From the NCBI GenBank assembly GCA_014204635.1, contig JACHLS010000002.1, positions 186,001-250,000 on the forward strand: a stretch of DNA of 64,000 bases, written 5' to 3'. Position numbers and translations under genes: made by a program. Below the pieces are notes generated by a model. It searched no databases. It was not told the DNA's origin and saw only the letters and a program-made list of their open reading frames with translations. Each line of letters begins with the position of its first letter. The stretch's first letter is position 1. The DNA is from Sporosarcina luteola (GTDB lineage: Bacteria; Bacillota; Bacilli; Bacillales_A; Planococcaceae). Shown one piece after another: positions 55,846 to 64,000 of this stretch.

Positions 55846-56540
55846 TGATTGTTGGAGCCCATTGCGGGGATGGAGAACTGCAGGCGGGTGCCATTGCGCA
55901 TAAATATGCCAAAGCGGGATGGGACGTCATGTTTTTGCATTTGACGGCAGGGGAAAAGGGAGCCCCCGCCCATATGGATGTGCATGCGTATCGGGAGCAG
56001 AAAATAAATGAAGCGGAAAAGGCGGCAGCCATAATTGGAGGCAGCACTATCATCCTTACGCACCGTGACGCGGAGCTTGCATTCAATGAAGAAATTTGCA
56101 AAGAAGTGGCCGCCATTTTTCGGCGGGAGAAGCCTGAATTCGTCATTACCCATTGGGAGAACAGCATGCATCCAGACCATGCATTGTGCCAACGGATTGT
56201 CCAAGATGCCTGGCTGAAAGCCGCTCTTCCTGGCTTTGAGCTGGACGGACTGCCGCCTCATGGATTAAAACGGGTGTTTCATAGTGAGAACTGGGAGGAC
56301 ATGGAGGGGTATGAGCCGGATATTTATGTGGATGTGAGCGATTCATTTGAAGCCTACTTAGAAGCCATTGCATGCTATGAATTTGTCATACATTCGGCGG
56401 GTTTTCGCTACTATGACTACTACAAAGCGCTCGGGACTGTGCGGGGCTGCCTTGCCAGGACAGCGTATGCACAAACATTGAAACATTCAAAAGGCCTGCA
56501 TGTACGAAAAGAAGGAATAATACCGGGCTTTCCGGTGTAG
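55836..56540 (+). CDS. PIG-L-family protein with altered active-site motif
   Basis: This 234-aa PIG-L/LmbE-fold protein is usually a zinc de-N-acetylase of GlcNAc compounds. The N-terminal motif is AHCGDGEL where the family has AHPDDAE: the zinc His and Asp remain but the first Asp, the usual catalytic base, is Gly. The second zinc His region is SMHPDHALC near residue 113. It is therefore either an altered deacetylase or a binding protein. It overlaps the amidase by 10 bases and precedes nagZ by 11, inside the salvage operon. Confidence 0.8.
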   Translation: MRMMIVGAHCGDGELQAGAIAHKYAKAGWDVMFLHLTAGEKGAPAHMDVHAYREQKINEAEKAAAIIGGSTIILTHRDAELAFNEEICKEVAAIFRREKPEFVITHWENSMHPDHALCQRIVQDAWLKAALPGFELDGLPPHGLKRVFHSENWEDMEGYEPDIYVDVSDSFEAYLEAIACYEFVIHSAGFRYYDYYKALGTVRGCLARTAYAQTLKHSKGLHVRKEGIIPGFPV

Positions 56541-56551
56541 GAGGAAAATAC

Positions 56552-58117
56552 ATGAGTTTAGAGAAAAAAGTCGGCCGGTTGATGATTGCCGGATTCAAAG
56601 GATTGACTATGTCAGCAGAGATTAAAAGTCTCATCCATGATTATCATATAGGCGGAATTATCTTGTTCGGACGGAATATCGGGACGCCGGAGGAAATTGC
56701 CCGATTGACTAGCAGTTTACAAGCCGAAGCAAAAAAAGCGGGCTATACGGTCCCGTTGTTAATTTGCATTGATCAAGAGAATGGCGTCGTGCGGAGATTG
56801 GGCGAAGGGACGACAATCATACCCGGAGCGATGCTGCTTGGTGCAACGCATGATTCAGAGAATGCCAGGAAAGCAGGCACTTTGACAGGGAAGGAATTGA
56901 AAGCTCTCGGCATCAATTGGAACTTGGCGCCGGTTGTGGATGTGAACAACAATCCGAAAAATCCCGTTATCGGTGTACGCTCTTTCGGTGAAAATCCGAA
57001 TCACGTGGCTGAGATGGCTGAACAGGCGATGGTTGGTATGCAAAATGCTGGTGTGGTGACGACATTAAAACATTTTCCTGGCCACGGGGATACAAATGTC
57101 GATTCCCATCTTGATCTACCTGTCATCCCACATGATTTGAAACGGCTGCATGATGTGGAATTGGTGCCGTTCAAGCGCTGCATACAAGCAGGAGCTGATA
57201 CGGTCATGAGTGCTCACATTTATTTTCCGGCTTTGGAGCCTGAAGCGAATACACCCGCCACGTTATCCCGTCCGATTATTACGGGTTTGCTGCGGGAGGA
57301 GCTTGGGTTTCAAGGCGTCATCACAACTGATTGCATGGAAATGGACGCCATTGCAAAAGGCGTAGGGACCGTGCAAGGATGTGTCCAAGCTGTTCAAGCG
57401 GGCGTCGATTTTGTCATGGTGTCCCATCAGTTCCCACTGCAAAAACAGGCAATCCTCGCATTAAAGAAAGCGGTGGAAAACGGGGAGATACCAGAACGGC
57501 AAGTGGATGAATCGGTTGAAAGAATTGAGAAGCTTGTCCGGGGCTACGCCACTTGGGAAGAAACAGAAATACAAAGCATTGCGGATTTTGTCGGTTCCGA
57601 TGCGCATAGGATGGAAATGCGAAACATATATGAACAAGGGATTACCGAAGTGGGGAAACGAGGCAAAAGCATTCTTCCTGAAGATCGGGCGCTGCTTATT
57701 TTTCCTACGAACAAGTACGCGACCATGGTGGAGGATCAGCGTTATGCAACGGTGACCATGGCAGAAGAATTGCGAAAAGTTCACGCCGACTTGACTGACA
57801 TTGAAATTCCGTCCGAACAATTGGAAGAACAATTGGAGCAGATCGGCCTGATGGCACCAGACTATGATCATATCGTTGTACTAACGCTGAACGCCTTCCA
57901 ACATTCTAATCAGCAACGGCTTGTAGAGACTTTGATCTCGACCGGAAAGCCTGTGGATATTGTGGCTATCCGCTCACCATATGATCTCTCGCTGTTTTCC
58001 CATGCGAATCGCATGATATGCACGTATGAGTTTACTAGAACAGCATTTGAAGTCGTGGCGGATGGGCTAGTAGGCAACATCGAATTCAAAGGACGATTAC
58101 CTGTTTCATTACCTTGA
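56552..58117 (+). CDS. nagZ: Beta-N-acetylglucosaminidase NagZ
   Basis: This 521-aa glycoside hydrolase family 3 enzyme has the diagnostic KHFPGHGDTNVDSHLDLP near residue 170, including the His-Asp dyad of NagZ, and the nucleophile Asp in TTDCMEMDAI near 255. NagZ removes GlcNAc from GlcNAc-MurNAc or GlcNAc-anhydroMurNAc peptides. It has no signal peptide, whereas Bacillus subtilis NagZ is secreted and longer, so here it should act in the cytoplasm. The extra C-terminal domain is shorter. Ribosome site GTAGGAGG. Confidence 0.92.
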   Translation: MSLEKKVGRLMIAGFKGLTMSAEIKSLIHDYHIGGIILFGRNIGTPEEIARLTSSLQAEAKKAGYTVPLLICIDQENGVVRRLGEGTTIIPGAMLLGATHDSENARKAGTLTGKELKALGINWNLAPVVDVNNNPKNPVIGVRSFGENPNHVAEMAEQAMVGMQNAGVVTTLKHFPGHGDTNVDSHLDLPVIPHDLKRLHDVELVPFKRCIQAGADTVMSAHIYFPALEPEANTPATLSRPIITGLLREELGFQGVITTDCMEMDAIAKGVGTVQGCVQAVQAGVDFVMVSHQFPLQKQAILALKKAVENGEIPERQVDESVERIEKLVRGYATWEETEIQSIADFVGSDAHRMEMRNIYEQGITEVGKRGKSILPEDRALLIFPTNKYATMVEDQRYATVTMAEELRKVHADLTDIEIPSEQLEEQLEQIGLMAPDYDHIVVLTLNAFQHSNQQRLVETLISTGKPVDIVAIRSPYDLSLFSHANRMICTYEFTRTAFEVVADGLVGNIEFKGRLPVSLP

Positions 58118-58145
58118 AATAAATTTTTAAATTTAGAATTTAATA

Positions 58146-58191
58146 TTGAAATTTAATTTTATAACAAGTAAAATGGTGGAAAGCGCTTTCA
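58146..58191 (+). promoter_or_regulatory. anmK promoter with CcpA cre site
   Basis: TTGAAA (58146-58151) and TAAAAT (58169-58174) with a 17-base spacer. Directly downstream, TGGAAAGCGCTTTCA (58177-58191) contains the palindrome GAAAGCGCTTTC, an excellent catabolite-responsive element at the transcription start. This predicts CcpA repression of the anmK-transporter-namZ-murQ part. Confidence 0.85.
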
Positions 58192-58221
58192 TTACTAGCT
58201 TGAGAGGAGGGCGTTGCCATT

Positions 58222-59373
58222 GTGCGAGTATGTGGATTGATGTCAGGCACGTCTTTAGATGGTTTGGATATAGCGATTGTCGATTTCTCCATGCAGCCTG
58301 ACCGACTACATTTCGATGTCAAAAAATTCGTTACAGTTCCTTATTCGGGTGAGCTGAAGAGTGAACTGCTCCGGTTAATGGATGCACAGGCGGCTTTGCA
58401 GCCTGTTTCTGCCATGAACATGTACCTGGGGGAACTATATGCCAGGTTGCTGGATGAAGCACTTCATAATACGGAGATAGCAATGCAATCGATAGATTTG
58501 ATCAGTTCACACGGCCAAACGATTTGGCATGAGCCATTCGCTGCAGGCGATTCGCCTTTCAGTCGTCCGAATACGATGCAGATCGGGGATATTGCAGTTC
58601 TTGCCGAGCATAGCGGCATTCCGGTTATTGGCGACTTTCGGACACGGGACATGGCGGCTGGCGGCCAAGGCGCGCCGCTCGTTCCGTTCGCGGATCACTA
58701 CTTGTTCCAAACTGAAACGGAGGGACGGGTGCTAGTCAATATTGGAGGCATCGCCAATATAACAGTCCTCCCGCCTCAAAAATCAGGGCTGGATGTAATC
58801 GCATATGATACGGGTCCAGGGAATATGGTCATCGATGCGTTAATATCGAGGTATTCTGCCGGGACTATGCACTATGACGCACACGGCGCAATTGCGAAGA
58901 AAGGAACTGTCAATGAACCTTTTCTTGATGGTCTCCTAATGGAACCGTATTTTTCGGCTCTGCCACCGAAAAGCACAGGCAGAGAATTGTTCGGGGCTGC
59001 CTATGCGGAGCGCATTTGGGCGGAAGCGGACAAAAGAAACATGGCTGATGAGGATAAAATTTCAACGATCACGATGCTCACGGCACGGTCGATCGCTGAC
59101 GAAATCCTCAAGCATTATGAAAAGTATCAGTTGAAGACCGTGATTGTCAGTGGGGGAGGAGTGCACAATGAAACGCTGCTGACCTTCTTGAAAAATCTTT
59201 TGCCAGAAGGAGTGGAGGTCATGACCTCTGCCGAAGTGGGAATCGATCCGGACGCGAAGGAAGCATTCGTTTTTGCACTTCTTGGCTATCTAGGTTTTCA
59301 GCGCATCCCGAATTCACTGCCGTCCGCCACGGGAGCAAAACGGCAGACGGTGATGGGGAAAATCGCTTATTGA
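58222..59373 (+). CDS. anmK: Anhydro-N-acetylmuramic acid kinase AnmK
   Basis: This 383-aa kinase has the family signature GLMSGTSLDGLDIAIVDF at the N-terminus, the SHGQTIWHEP and GDFRTRDMAAGGQGAPLVPF blocks, NIGGIANITVLP, YDTGPGNMVIDAL and VSGGGVHN. AnmK opens 1,6-anhydroMurNAc and phosphorylates it to MurNAc-6-phosphate, the MurQ substrate. The start is GTG at 58222 after GAGAGGAGGG. It is first under the cre-controlled promoter. Presence of AnmK implies that anhydro-sugars, made by lytic transglycosylases, are salvaged. Confidence 0.95.
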   Translation: MRVCGLMSGTSLDGLDIAIVDFSMQPDRLHFDVKKFVTVPYSGELKSELLRLMDAQAALQPVSAMNMYLGELYARLLDEALHNTEIAMQSIDLISSHGQTIWHEPFAAGDSPFSRPNTMQIGDIAVLAEHSGIPVIGDFRTRDMAAGGQGAPLVPFADHYLFQTETEGRVLVNIGGIANITVLPPQKSGLDVIAYDTGPGNMVIDALISRYSAGTMHYDAHGAIAKKGTVNEPFLDGLLMEPYFSALPPKSTGRELFGAAYAERIWAEADKRNMADEDKISTITMLTARSIADEILKHYEKYQLKTVIVSGGGVHNETLLTFLKNLLPEGVEVMTSAEVGIDPDAKEAFVFALLGYLGFQRIPNSLPSATGAKRQTVMGKIAY

Positions 59374-59417
59374 GAAAAGGGAAATGTTGTGCTATCAAAC
59401 ATCGGGGGGTTAATTGA

Positions 59418-60746
59418 ATGAAAAAGATGTTCAAGAAGTCTGCAATTGCAGCAGCTTCCTTAGGCCTTGCCGCATCGATCCTAGCGGGATGCGGCGATAA
59501 GAAGGAAGCGGGCAATGCGGATGAATTTAAAGGGAAAATCACCATTTGGGATGGACCGAGATGGCCGGATGAAGAGGAAAATAAATTCCACTGGCTCGAG
59601 GCGAAAATCAAGGAATATGAGGAAGCTCATGAAGGGATTGAAATTGAGCTCGTACAAGTTCCGTGGGCCGAAATGGGCGATAAACTTGGTGTGGCGATTG
59701 CCGGGAAGGGTTGGCCGGACATTGCGCCTGTCGATATCAGCGGCAGCGCTATAAGCATTGACCATATCGAGCAAGGTGTTATTGAGTCGATGGATGACTA
59801 CTTGGATAAGAAGGAAAAAGAGGATTTCTACGAAAATGCATTGGATGCCTATACGTATGATGGGAAACTATACGGAATTCCGAATAGTATTACGTTGCAC
59901 TCGATGCTGTTGAACTTGGATTTATTCGAGGAAGCGGGCGTGGAACCACCGAAAGATGGCAATTGGACGTATGACGAATTCCTGCAGGCTGCAGAGAAGT
60001 TAACATTTGACCGGGATGGGGACGGCAAGATCGATGTATACGGCTTCTCGACGTATATCATGCCTGGTTATTATGAGGCATGGCCGTTCTTCTATAAAAA
60101 TGGCGGTTCGCCGTTGAATGAAGATATGACAGAGTTCACTTTCGATTCACCGGAAATCGTTCAGTCCATTCAAGACTTGGCCGATTTGAAACTGAAACAT
60201 AAAGTGGCACCGGAAACGTTGGGCGGAAACGATGTCGGCGGCACGTTCCAAGCGTGGGCGAACGAGGAGCAGCGGACTGTCGCGATGGAACCTTGGGCAA
60301 CATGGGCGATCGGCGCTGCACAAGGCGCCTATCCGACGAACTTCGCGGTAGCCAACTATCCGACAGGCGACTCGAAGGACCCAGTCACAATTGGCGGTGT
60401 CGGCGGATGGGTCATGATGCATCAGGATGATGCGAATAAACGGGCGGCTGTTGCAGATTTTATGAAGTTCATTTCAACAGCAGATGAACAATATCATATG
60501 GCACAGCATTATGGAATCTTCCCGGCTCGGGTAAGTGCTGCGGAAATGGATCCTTTCAAGGACAATCCTGAAATGACAAGAGCGATGGAAATGTCAGATC
60601 AAGTTGTCATGCTGCCGCGCCATCCGGAGTGGAGGAAAATTGACGAAGCGATCCAAAATGAATTGCAATTGGTGTTCAATGGAGAAAAAACCGCTGAACA
60701 GGCGATGGCTGACGCTAAAAAAGCAGTCGACAAAATTATAAAGTGA
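59418..60746 (+). CDS. Sugar-binding lipoprotein of the muropeptide ABC importer
   Basis: This 442-aa family-1 solute-binding lipoprotein has lipobox LAGC with Cys near residue 25. Family motifs include ITIWDGPRWPDEEENKF near the mature start, a YGIPNSITLHSMLLNLDLFE core and FMKFISTADEQ late. The ligand is not evident from the family, but location between anmK and namZ suggests MurNAc, anhydroMurNAc or a disaccharide. AACATCGGGGGG upstream. A hairpin separates it from the permeases. Confidence 0.85.
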   Translation: MKKMFKKSAIAAASLGLAASILAGCGDKKEAGNADEFKGKITIWDGPRWPDEEENKFHWLEAKIKEYEEAHEGIEIELVQVPWAEMGDKLGVAIAGKGWPDIAPVDISGSAISIDHIEQGVIESMDDYLDKKEKEDFYENALDAYTYDGKLYGIPNSITLHSMLLNLDLFEEAGVEPPKDGNWTYDEFLQAAEKLTFDRDGDGKIDVYGFSTYIMPGYYEAWPFFYKNGGSPLNEDMTEFTFDSPEIVQSIQDLADLKLKHKVAPETLGGNDVGGTFQAWANEEQRTVAMEPWATWAIGAAQGAYPTNFAVANYPTGDSKDPVTIGGVGGWVMMHQDDANKRAAVADFMKFISTADEQYHMAQHYGIFPARVSAAEMDPFKDNPEMTRAMEMSDQVVMLPRHPEWRKIDEAIQNELQLVFNGEKTAEQAMADAKKAVDKIIK

Positions 60747-60752
60747 TCAAGC

Positions 60753-60782
60753 AAGCAGGCTATGCATCGCGTACGCCTGCTT
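60753..60782 (+). terminator. Intercistronic hairpin after the binding-protein gene
   Basis: AAGCAGGC/GCCTGCTT (60753-60760 with 60775-60782) with only a weak T-rich tail (CATCTTT). It probably reduces permease expression or stabilises the binding-protein mRNA. Confidence 0.6.
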
Positions 60783-60806
60783 CATCTTTAAGGAGGCGGA
60801 GTCTTC

Positions 60807-61751
60807 ATGACGCAAATGCCGATGGGCGCGGTTCCCAAGAAAAAAGAAGAAAAGATGAAGCTGTTCCGAAAACCGAACAAAAACCTCTTCCGGCAAATGA
60901 AGAAAAATTATAGCGCGTATCTTTTCTTATTGCCAAAGCTCATTTTATTCACCCTCTTCGTTGCCATTCCAGTCGTCTGGGCTTTTATTCTATCATTCCA
61001 AAAGTATAAAGTGTTCGGCAGTGAATTTATCGGACTGGAGAATTACATAGAAGTCTTCCAAAGCGAGGCGTTTTGGATTGCCTTGAAAAATACGCTCCTC
61101 TTCACGGTGGTCACTGTACCGTTCGGCGTCATCAGTGCCCTCGTTCTTTCGGTCCTCATCTTTGAACTGGGCAAACTATCTCAAAGTATATTCCGTTCTG
61201 CATTTTATTTGCCGACGGTCACTTCCATGGTCATCATCGCGATGGTTTGGAGGTGGATGTACAATTATGATTTTGGATTGTTCAATTACGTACTCGGATG
61301 GTTTGGCGTGGGGCCGGTCAACTGGCTGGGCCAATCGAGCACTGCTCTCTGGGCGCTCATCATCATGCAATGTCTCATTCCATTCGGAGTTGGCATCATT
61401 ATGTATTTAGCATCCATGGGTTCCATTTCTCAATCGCTTTATGAAGCGGCGAGAATGGATGGGGCAGGCAAGTTCAAGCAATGGATTCACATTACGATTC
61501 CTTTATTGAAGCCGACAACTTTGTATTTGGTGCTTCTCAGTACGATTGGTTCCTTTCAGGTTTTCACCCAAATCATTATGATGACAGGTGGAGGACCCGG
61601 AAGTGCAACCGAGACGCTCGTGCATCTTATTTATAAAACAGGATTCCGCGATTTTGATTTTGGATTGGCTGGTGCCCAGTCAGTCGTATTATTTGCCATC
61701 ATTCTCATCTTTTCTATCATCCAGTTCCGGGTGCTTCGTCATGATGAGTGA
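60807..61751 (+). CDS. ABC permease 1 of the muropeptide importer
   Basis: This 314-aa MalF/UgpA-type permease has a basic N-terminal extension (KKKEEKMKLFRKPNKNLFRQ), six helices, and the docking loop YEAARMDGAGKFKQWIHITI near residue 213. AAGGAGGCGG precedes the start. Confidence 0.88.
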   Translation: MTQMPMGAVPKKKEEKMKLFRKPNKNLFRQMKKNYSAYLFLLPKLILFTLFVAIPVVWAFILSFQKYKVFGSEFIGLENYIEVFQSEAFWIALKNTLLFTVVTVPFGVISALVLSVLIFELGKLSQSIFRSAFYLPTVTSMVIIAMVWRWMYNYDFGLFNYVLGWFGVGPVNWLGQSSTALWALIIMQCLIPFGVGIIMYLASMGSISQSLYEAARMDGAGKFKQWIHITIPLLKPTTLYLVLLSTIGSFQVFTQIIMMTGGGPGSATETLVHLIYKTGFRDFDFGLAGAQSVVLFAIILIFSIIQFRVLRHDE

Positions 61752-61765
61752 TCGGAGGATGAACA

Positions 61766-62737
61766 ATGAACAAAAAACCACTTGATCGTTTGAATAAATT
61801 CATCATCTTTGCACTGCTCTCTATATTTGCGGTCGTTTCCCTGCTCCCGCTGTATTGGGTTTTCTCTACGTCACTCCAATTGAGCAGTTATCAGTCCATG
61901 GAAATGGAAAGGCCGGTTTCCTACGTTGATTCCAATCCGCCGAAAATGTATCCGATGGGCATCCCGCTTTATTTTGAACATTGGAAAGGCGCAAGGGAAG
62001 CGGAAAAGACCGGGGATGCAGAGCTGGAAACGTACCATCGCGCCCAGATGGACCACATCGTATCCAATACTTTTGGCAGTTTTAAGTCGCTTTTCAAAAA
62101 ACATGATGTCGGGAAATGGTTCTTTAACAGTTTATATATTGCCGTTGTGGTGACAGTGGGCATCCTGCTCATCGACTCCATGGCGGGGTATGTATTGGCG
62201 AAAAAGCGTTTCCCAGGGAGGAACCTGATCTTCTGGATCATTATCTCGACGATGATGATACCGGGTCAAGTAACGCTTGTGCCCCTATTCATCATGGTGG
62301 GGAACTTGAATCTGATGGATACGCATTGGGCCCTCATTCTTCCTGATTTGTCGATGGTGTTCGGCGTTTTCCTCATGAGGCAATTCATGTACTCCATTCC
62401 AGATGAACTGCTGGAAGCAGCAAAAATGGACGGGGCGAGTGAGTGGAGGACATTCTGGACAGTTGTTCTGCCTCTAGCCAAACCCGGCTTGGCTGCGCTC
62501 GGTATCTTCACGTTTATGAACGTATGGAATTCTTTCCTCTGGCCGATTATCGTCTTAAACACAGCAGAGTTATATACGCTCCCGGTCGGATTGAAAACAT
62601 TGCAAGACGCTAACTTGGCAAGTTTTAAATTGCTCATGAGCGGTGCGGCGGTCGCGGCGATACCGATGATCATTGTCTTCATCTTGTTCCAACGTTACTT
62701 TGTACAAGGATTGACACTGGGCGGGGTCAAAGAATGA
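61766..62737 (+). CDS. ABC permease 2 of the muropeptide importer
   Basis: This 323-aa MalG-type permease has a long extracellular loop (about residues 45-110, charged: EHWKGAREAEKTGDAELET), and the docking loop EAAKMDGASEWRTFWTVVLP near 215. It overlaps namZ by 4 bases (ATGA). No ATPase gene is in this operon within the window, so the importer needs one from elsewhere. Confidence 0.88.
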   Translation: MNKKPLDRLNKFIIFALLSIFAVVSLLPLYWVFSTSLQLSSYQSMEMERPVSYVDSNPPKMYPMGIPLYFEHWKGAREAEKTGDAELETYHRAQMDHIVSNTFGSFKSLFKKHDVGKWFFNSLYIAVVVTVGILLIDSMAGYVLAKKRFPGRNLIFWIIISTMMIPGQVTLVPLFIMVGNLNLMDTHWALILPDLSMVFGVFLMRQFMYSIPDELLEAAKMDGASEWRTFWTVVLPLAKPGLAALGIFTFMNVWNSFLWPIIVLNTAELYTLPVGLKTLQDANLASFKLLMSGAAVAAIPMIIVFILFQRYFVQGLTLGGVKE

Positions 62738-63894
62738 AGAACGTCAAGCTCGGGATTGACGTGTTTCTGGAAACCTACGCCAATGAAGTTCGAGGCGAAC
62801 GAATCGGTCTCTTGACCAATCAAACCGGCGTGAATGGTTCGCTTGATTCGACCATTCGACTGTTCTTCAACCATTCGGACATCGATCTGGCGGCTTTGTT
62901 CGCACCTGAACATGGACTCTTTACGAACATGAAAGAAGGCGAGAAATTCGGGAATAGTCGTCATTCAGCATCAGGTGTGCCGGTATTCAGCCTGTATGGC
63001 GAAACGAAAAGGCCGACCGACGAAATGATGGATATAATCGACACGGTTGTGTTGGACATCCAAGATATTGGTGCTCGTTATTACACGTATATCTACACAA
63101 TGGCTTACATGATGGAAGCCTGCGCACGGAAAGGGAAGCGCATGATCGTGTTGGACCGTCCGAATCCAATCGGCGGCATAGATGTGGAAGGAAATATCGT
63201 TGCCTCTGGGTATTCGTCATTCGTCGGACTGTATCCGATTCCCAATCGGCACGGCATGACGATCGGTGAACTGGCCACCTATTTCAATGAAGTCTTTGCG
63301 ATAGATTGTGAATTGACAGTTGTTGAGATGCAAGGGTGGACGCGAAGCAGCTTGTTGCCGGATACAGATTTGCCTTGGGTACCGCCGTCACCGAATGTCA
63401 CCTCTATTGATATGATGCTGCTTTATCCGGGTACCTGTTTGCTGGAAGGGCTGAATATTTCGGAGGGACGGGGGACAACGCAGCCTTTTGAAATCCTGGG
63501 AGCTCCATTTATTGACGGAGAGCGGCTGCAGGATGCGGTGAATGAACTGGGCCTGAAGCATGTGAAGGCACGGTCGACTGTTTTCACTCCAACGTATCAA
63601 AAGTACGCCGGAGAAATGTGCCAAGGCATCCAGCTGCATGTACTGGATAGAAGAAAGATCGAGCCTGTCAAGACGATGGTGAAAGTCCTAGATGTGCTGT
63701 TCAAAATGTACCCAGACGACATTACGTTTTTGGAATATGGTTCATTAAAACATCCGATGTTTGATTTGCTGGCAGGCAGTGTCACGTTGCGAAACGGATT
63801 GCGAAATGGTGAACCGTGCGAATATGTAGAGGAATGTATTACTGGAACAAAGCAATTTGTAGCGGACAGAGAACGATACTTACGTTATAGATAG
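62734..63894 (+). CDS. namZ: Exo-beta-N-acetylmuramidase NamZ (DUF1343)
   Basis: This 386-aa DUF1343 protein has the family blocks RIGLLTNQTGVN, AALFAPEHGLF, VLDIQDIGARYYTYIYTMAY, VLDRPNPIGG and GTCLLEGLNISEGRGTTQPF. Its Bacillus subtilis homologue (YbbC) removes terminal MurNAc from peptidoglycan fragments. Unlike that secreted protein it has no signal peptide, so cytoplasmic action is expected. Its start overlaps the permease stop; murQ follows after 12 bases. Confidence 0.92.
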   Translation: MKNVKLGIDVFLETYANEVRGERIGLLTNQTGVNGSLDSTIRLFFNHSDIDLAALFAPEHGLFTNMKEGEKFGNSRHSASGVPVFSLYGETKRPTDEMMDIIDTVVLDIQDIGARYYTYIYTMAYMMEACARKGKRMIVLDRPNPIGGIDVEGNIVASGYSSFVGLYPIPNRHGMTIGELATYFNEVFAIDCELTVVEMQGWTRSSLLPDTDLPWVPPSPNVTSIDMMLLYPGTCLLEGLNISEGRGTTQPFEILGAPFIDGERLQDAVNELGLKHVKARSTVFTPTYQKYAGEMCQGIQLHVLDRRKIEPVKTMVKVLDVLFKMYPDDITFLEYGSLKHPMFDLLAGSVTLRNGLRNGEPCEYVEECITGTKQFVADRERYLRYR

Positions 63895-63906
63895 GAAGGC
63901 GGAGCG

Positions 63907-64000
63907 ATGGAAAAGATATCGAAACTGATCACTGAAGAGAGTAATCCGAAGACGGTGAACCTGGATGAGATGTCGATCCGGGAAATGATTACAGTCATGA
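63907..64000 (+). CDS. murQ: N-acetylmuramic acid 6-phosphate etherase, N-terminal fragment
   Basis: The first 31 codons (MEKISKLITEESNPKTVNLD, then EMSIREMITVM) match the conserved MurQ N-terminus with its TE-x-N-x-x-T-x-x-LD pattern. MurQ cleaves D-lactate from MurNAc-6-phosphate to give GlcNAc-6-phosphate. GGAAGGCGGAG precedes the start. The gene continues beyond the window. Confidence 0.9.
   Translation, partial: MEKISKLITEESNPKTVNLDEMSIREMITVM

Overview
The window comes from a low-to-mid GC member of the Bacillales. Gene content and organisation fit a soil Planococcaceae, closest in character to Sporosarcina: a complete ureABCEFGD urease operon, OpuA glycine betaine uptake with a GbsR-type regulator, SigB-type promoters in front of three YflT-family stress genes, CsoR/CopZ/CopA copper control, lipoprotein signal peptides and strong Shine-Dalgarno sites. 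The genus is an inference from gene content, not from a marker gene.

Layout. 1-10.6 kb is a metal and redox block: a VanR/VanS-like two-component pair (kinase cut by the window edge), a lipoprotein multicopper oxidase, a mazEF toxin-antitoxin pair, a small nitrite/sulfite-reductase-like protein, ArsR-CzcD zinc/cobalt efflux, a DUF302 protein, a glutaredoxin-like protein, and csoR-copZ-copA. Several 17-bp ATACC-N7-GGTAT-like boxes tie this block together. 10.6-14.4 kb is gbsR facing opuAA-AB-AC, followed by a 42-bp tandem repeat. 15-18.2 kb carries an RsbQ-like hydrolase overlapping a PAS-GGDEF protein, and the first YflT gene. 18.3-22.9 kb is a two-gene operon of a 1273-aa SF1 helicase and a winged-helix-like protein. 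23-33.5 kb is one minus-strand urease and nickel-uptake operon ending in nikR, with a divergent urea transporter. 34.7-38 kb holds small genes, a second and larger 42-bp repeat array, the second YflT gene and a secreted transglutaminase. 38.2-43.9 kb is a Ugp-like ABC importer with a metallo-beta-lactamase-fold hydrolase. 43.9-47.2 kb contains a decayed amidohydrolase, the third YflT gene, and a TPR regulator overlapping a tiny secreted-peptide gene: a candidate RRNPP quorum-sensing pair. 47.3-51.1 kb has two NlpC/P60 cell-wall hydrolases and a patatin. 51.2 kb to the end is a peptidoglycan salvage locus: SpoIID-like protein, amino-sugar kinase, GNAT, AmiE-like, PIG-L, NagZ, AnmK, a sugar ABC importer without its own ATPase, NamZ and the start of MurQ.

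How the genes work together. Urease hydrolyses imported urea; the Nik importer and UreDEFG supply nickel; NikR probably senses it. CsoR releases copZ and copA when Cu(I) rises, and a terminator between them should favour the chaperone. In the salvage locus the hydrolases lack signal peptides while an ABC importer is present, so muropeptide fragments appear to be imported first and dismantled in the cytoplasm, unlike the secreted NagZ/AmiE/NamZ enzymes of Bacillus subtilis.

The most novel-looking items are the regulator-peptide pair at 45.4-46.8 kb, the cytoplasmic muropeptide locus, the RsbQ/diguanylate-cyclase pair, the helicase operon and the dispersed 42-bp repeat family. All calls come from reading the sequence; no database search was run.
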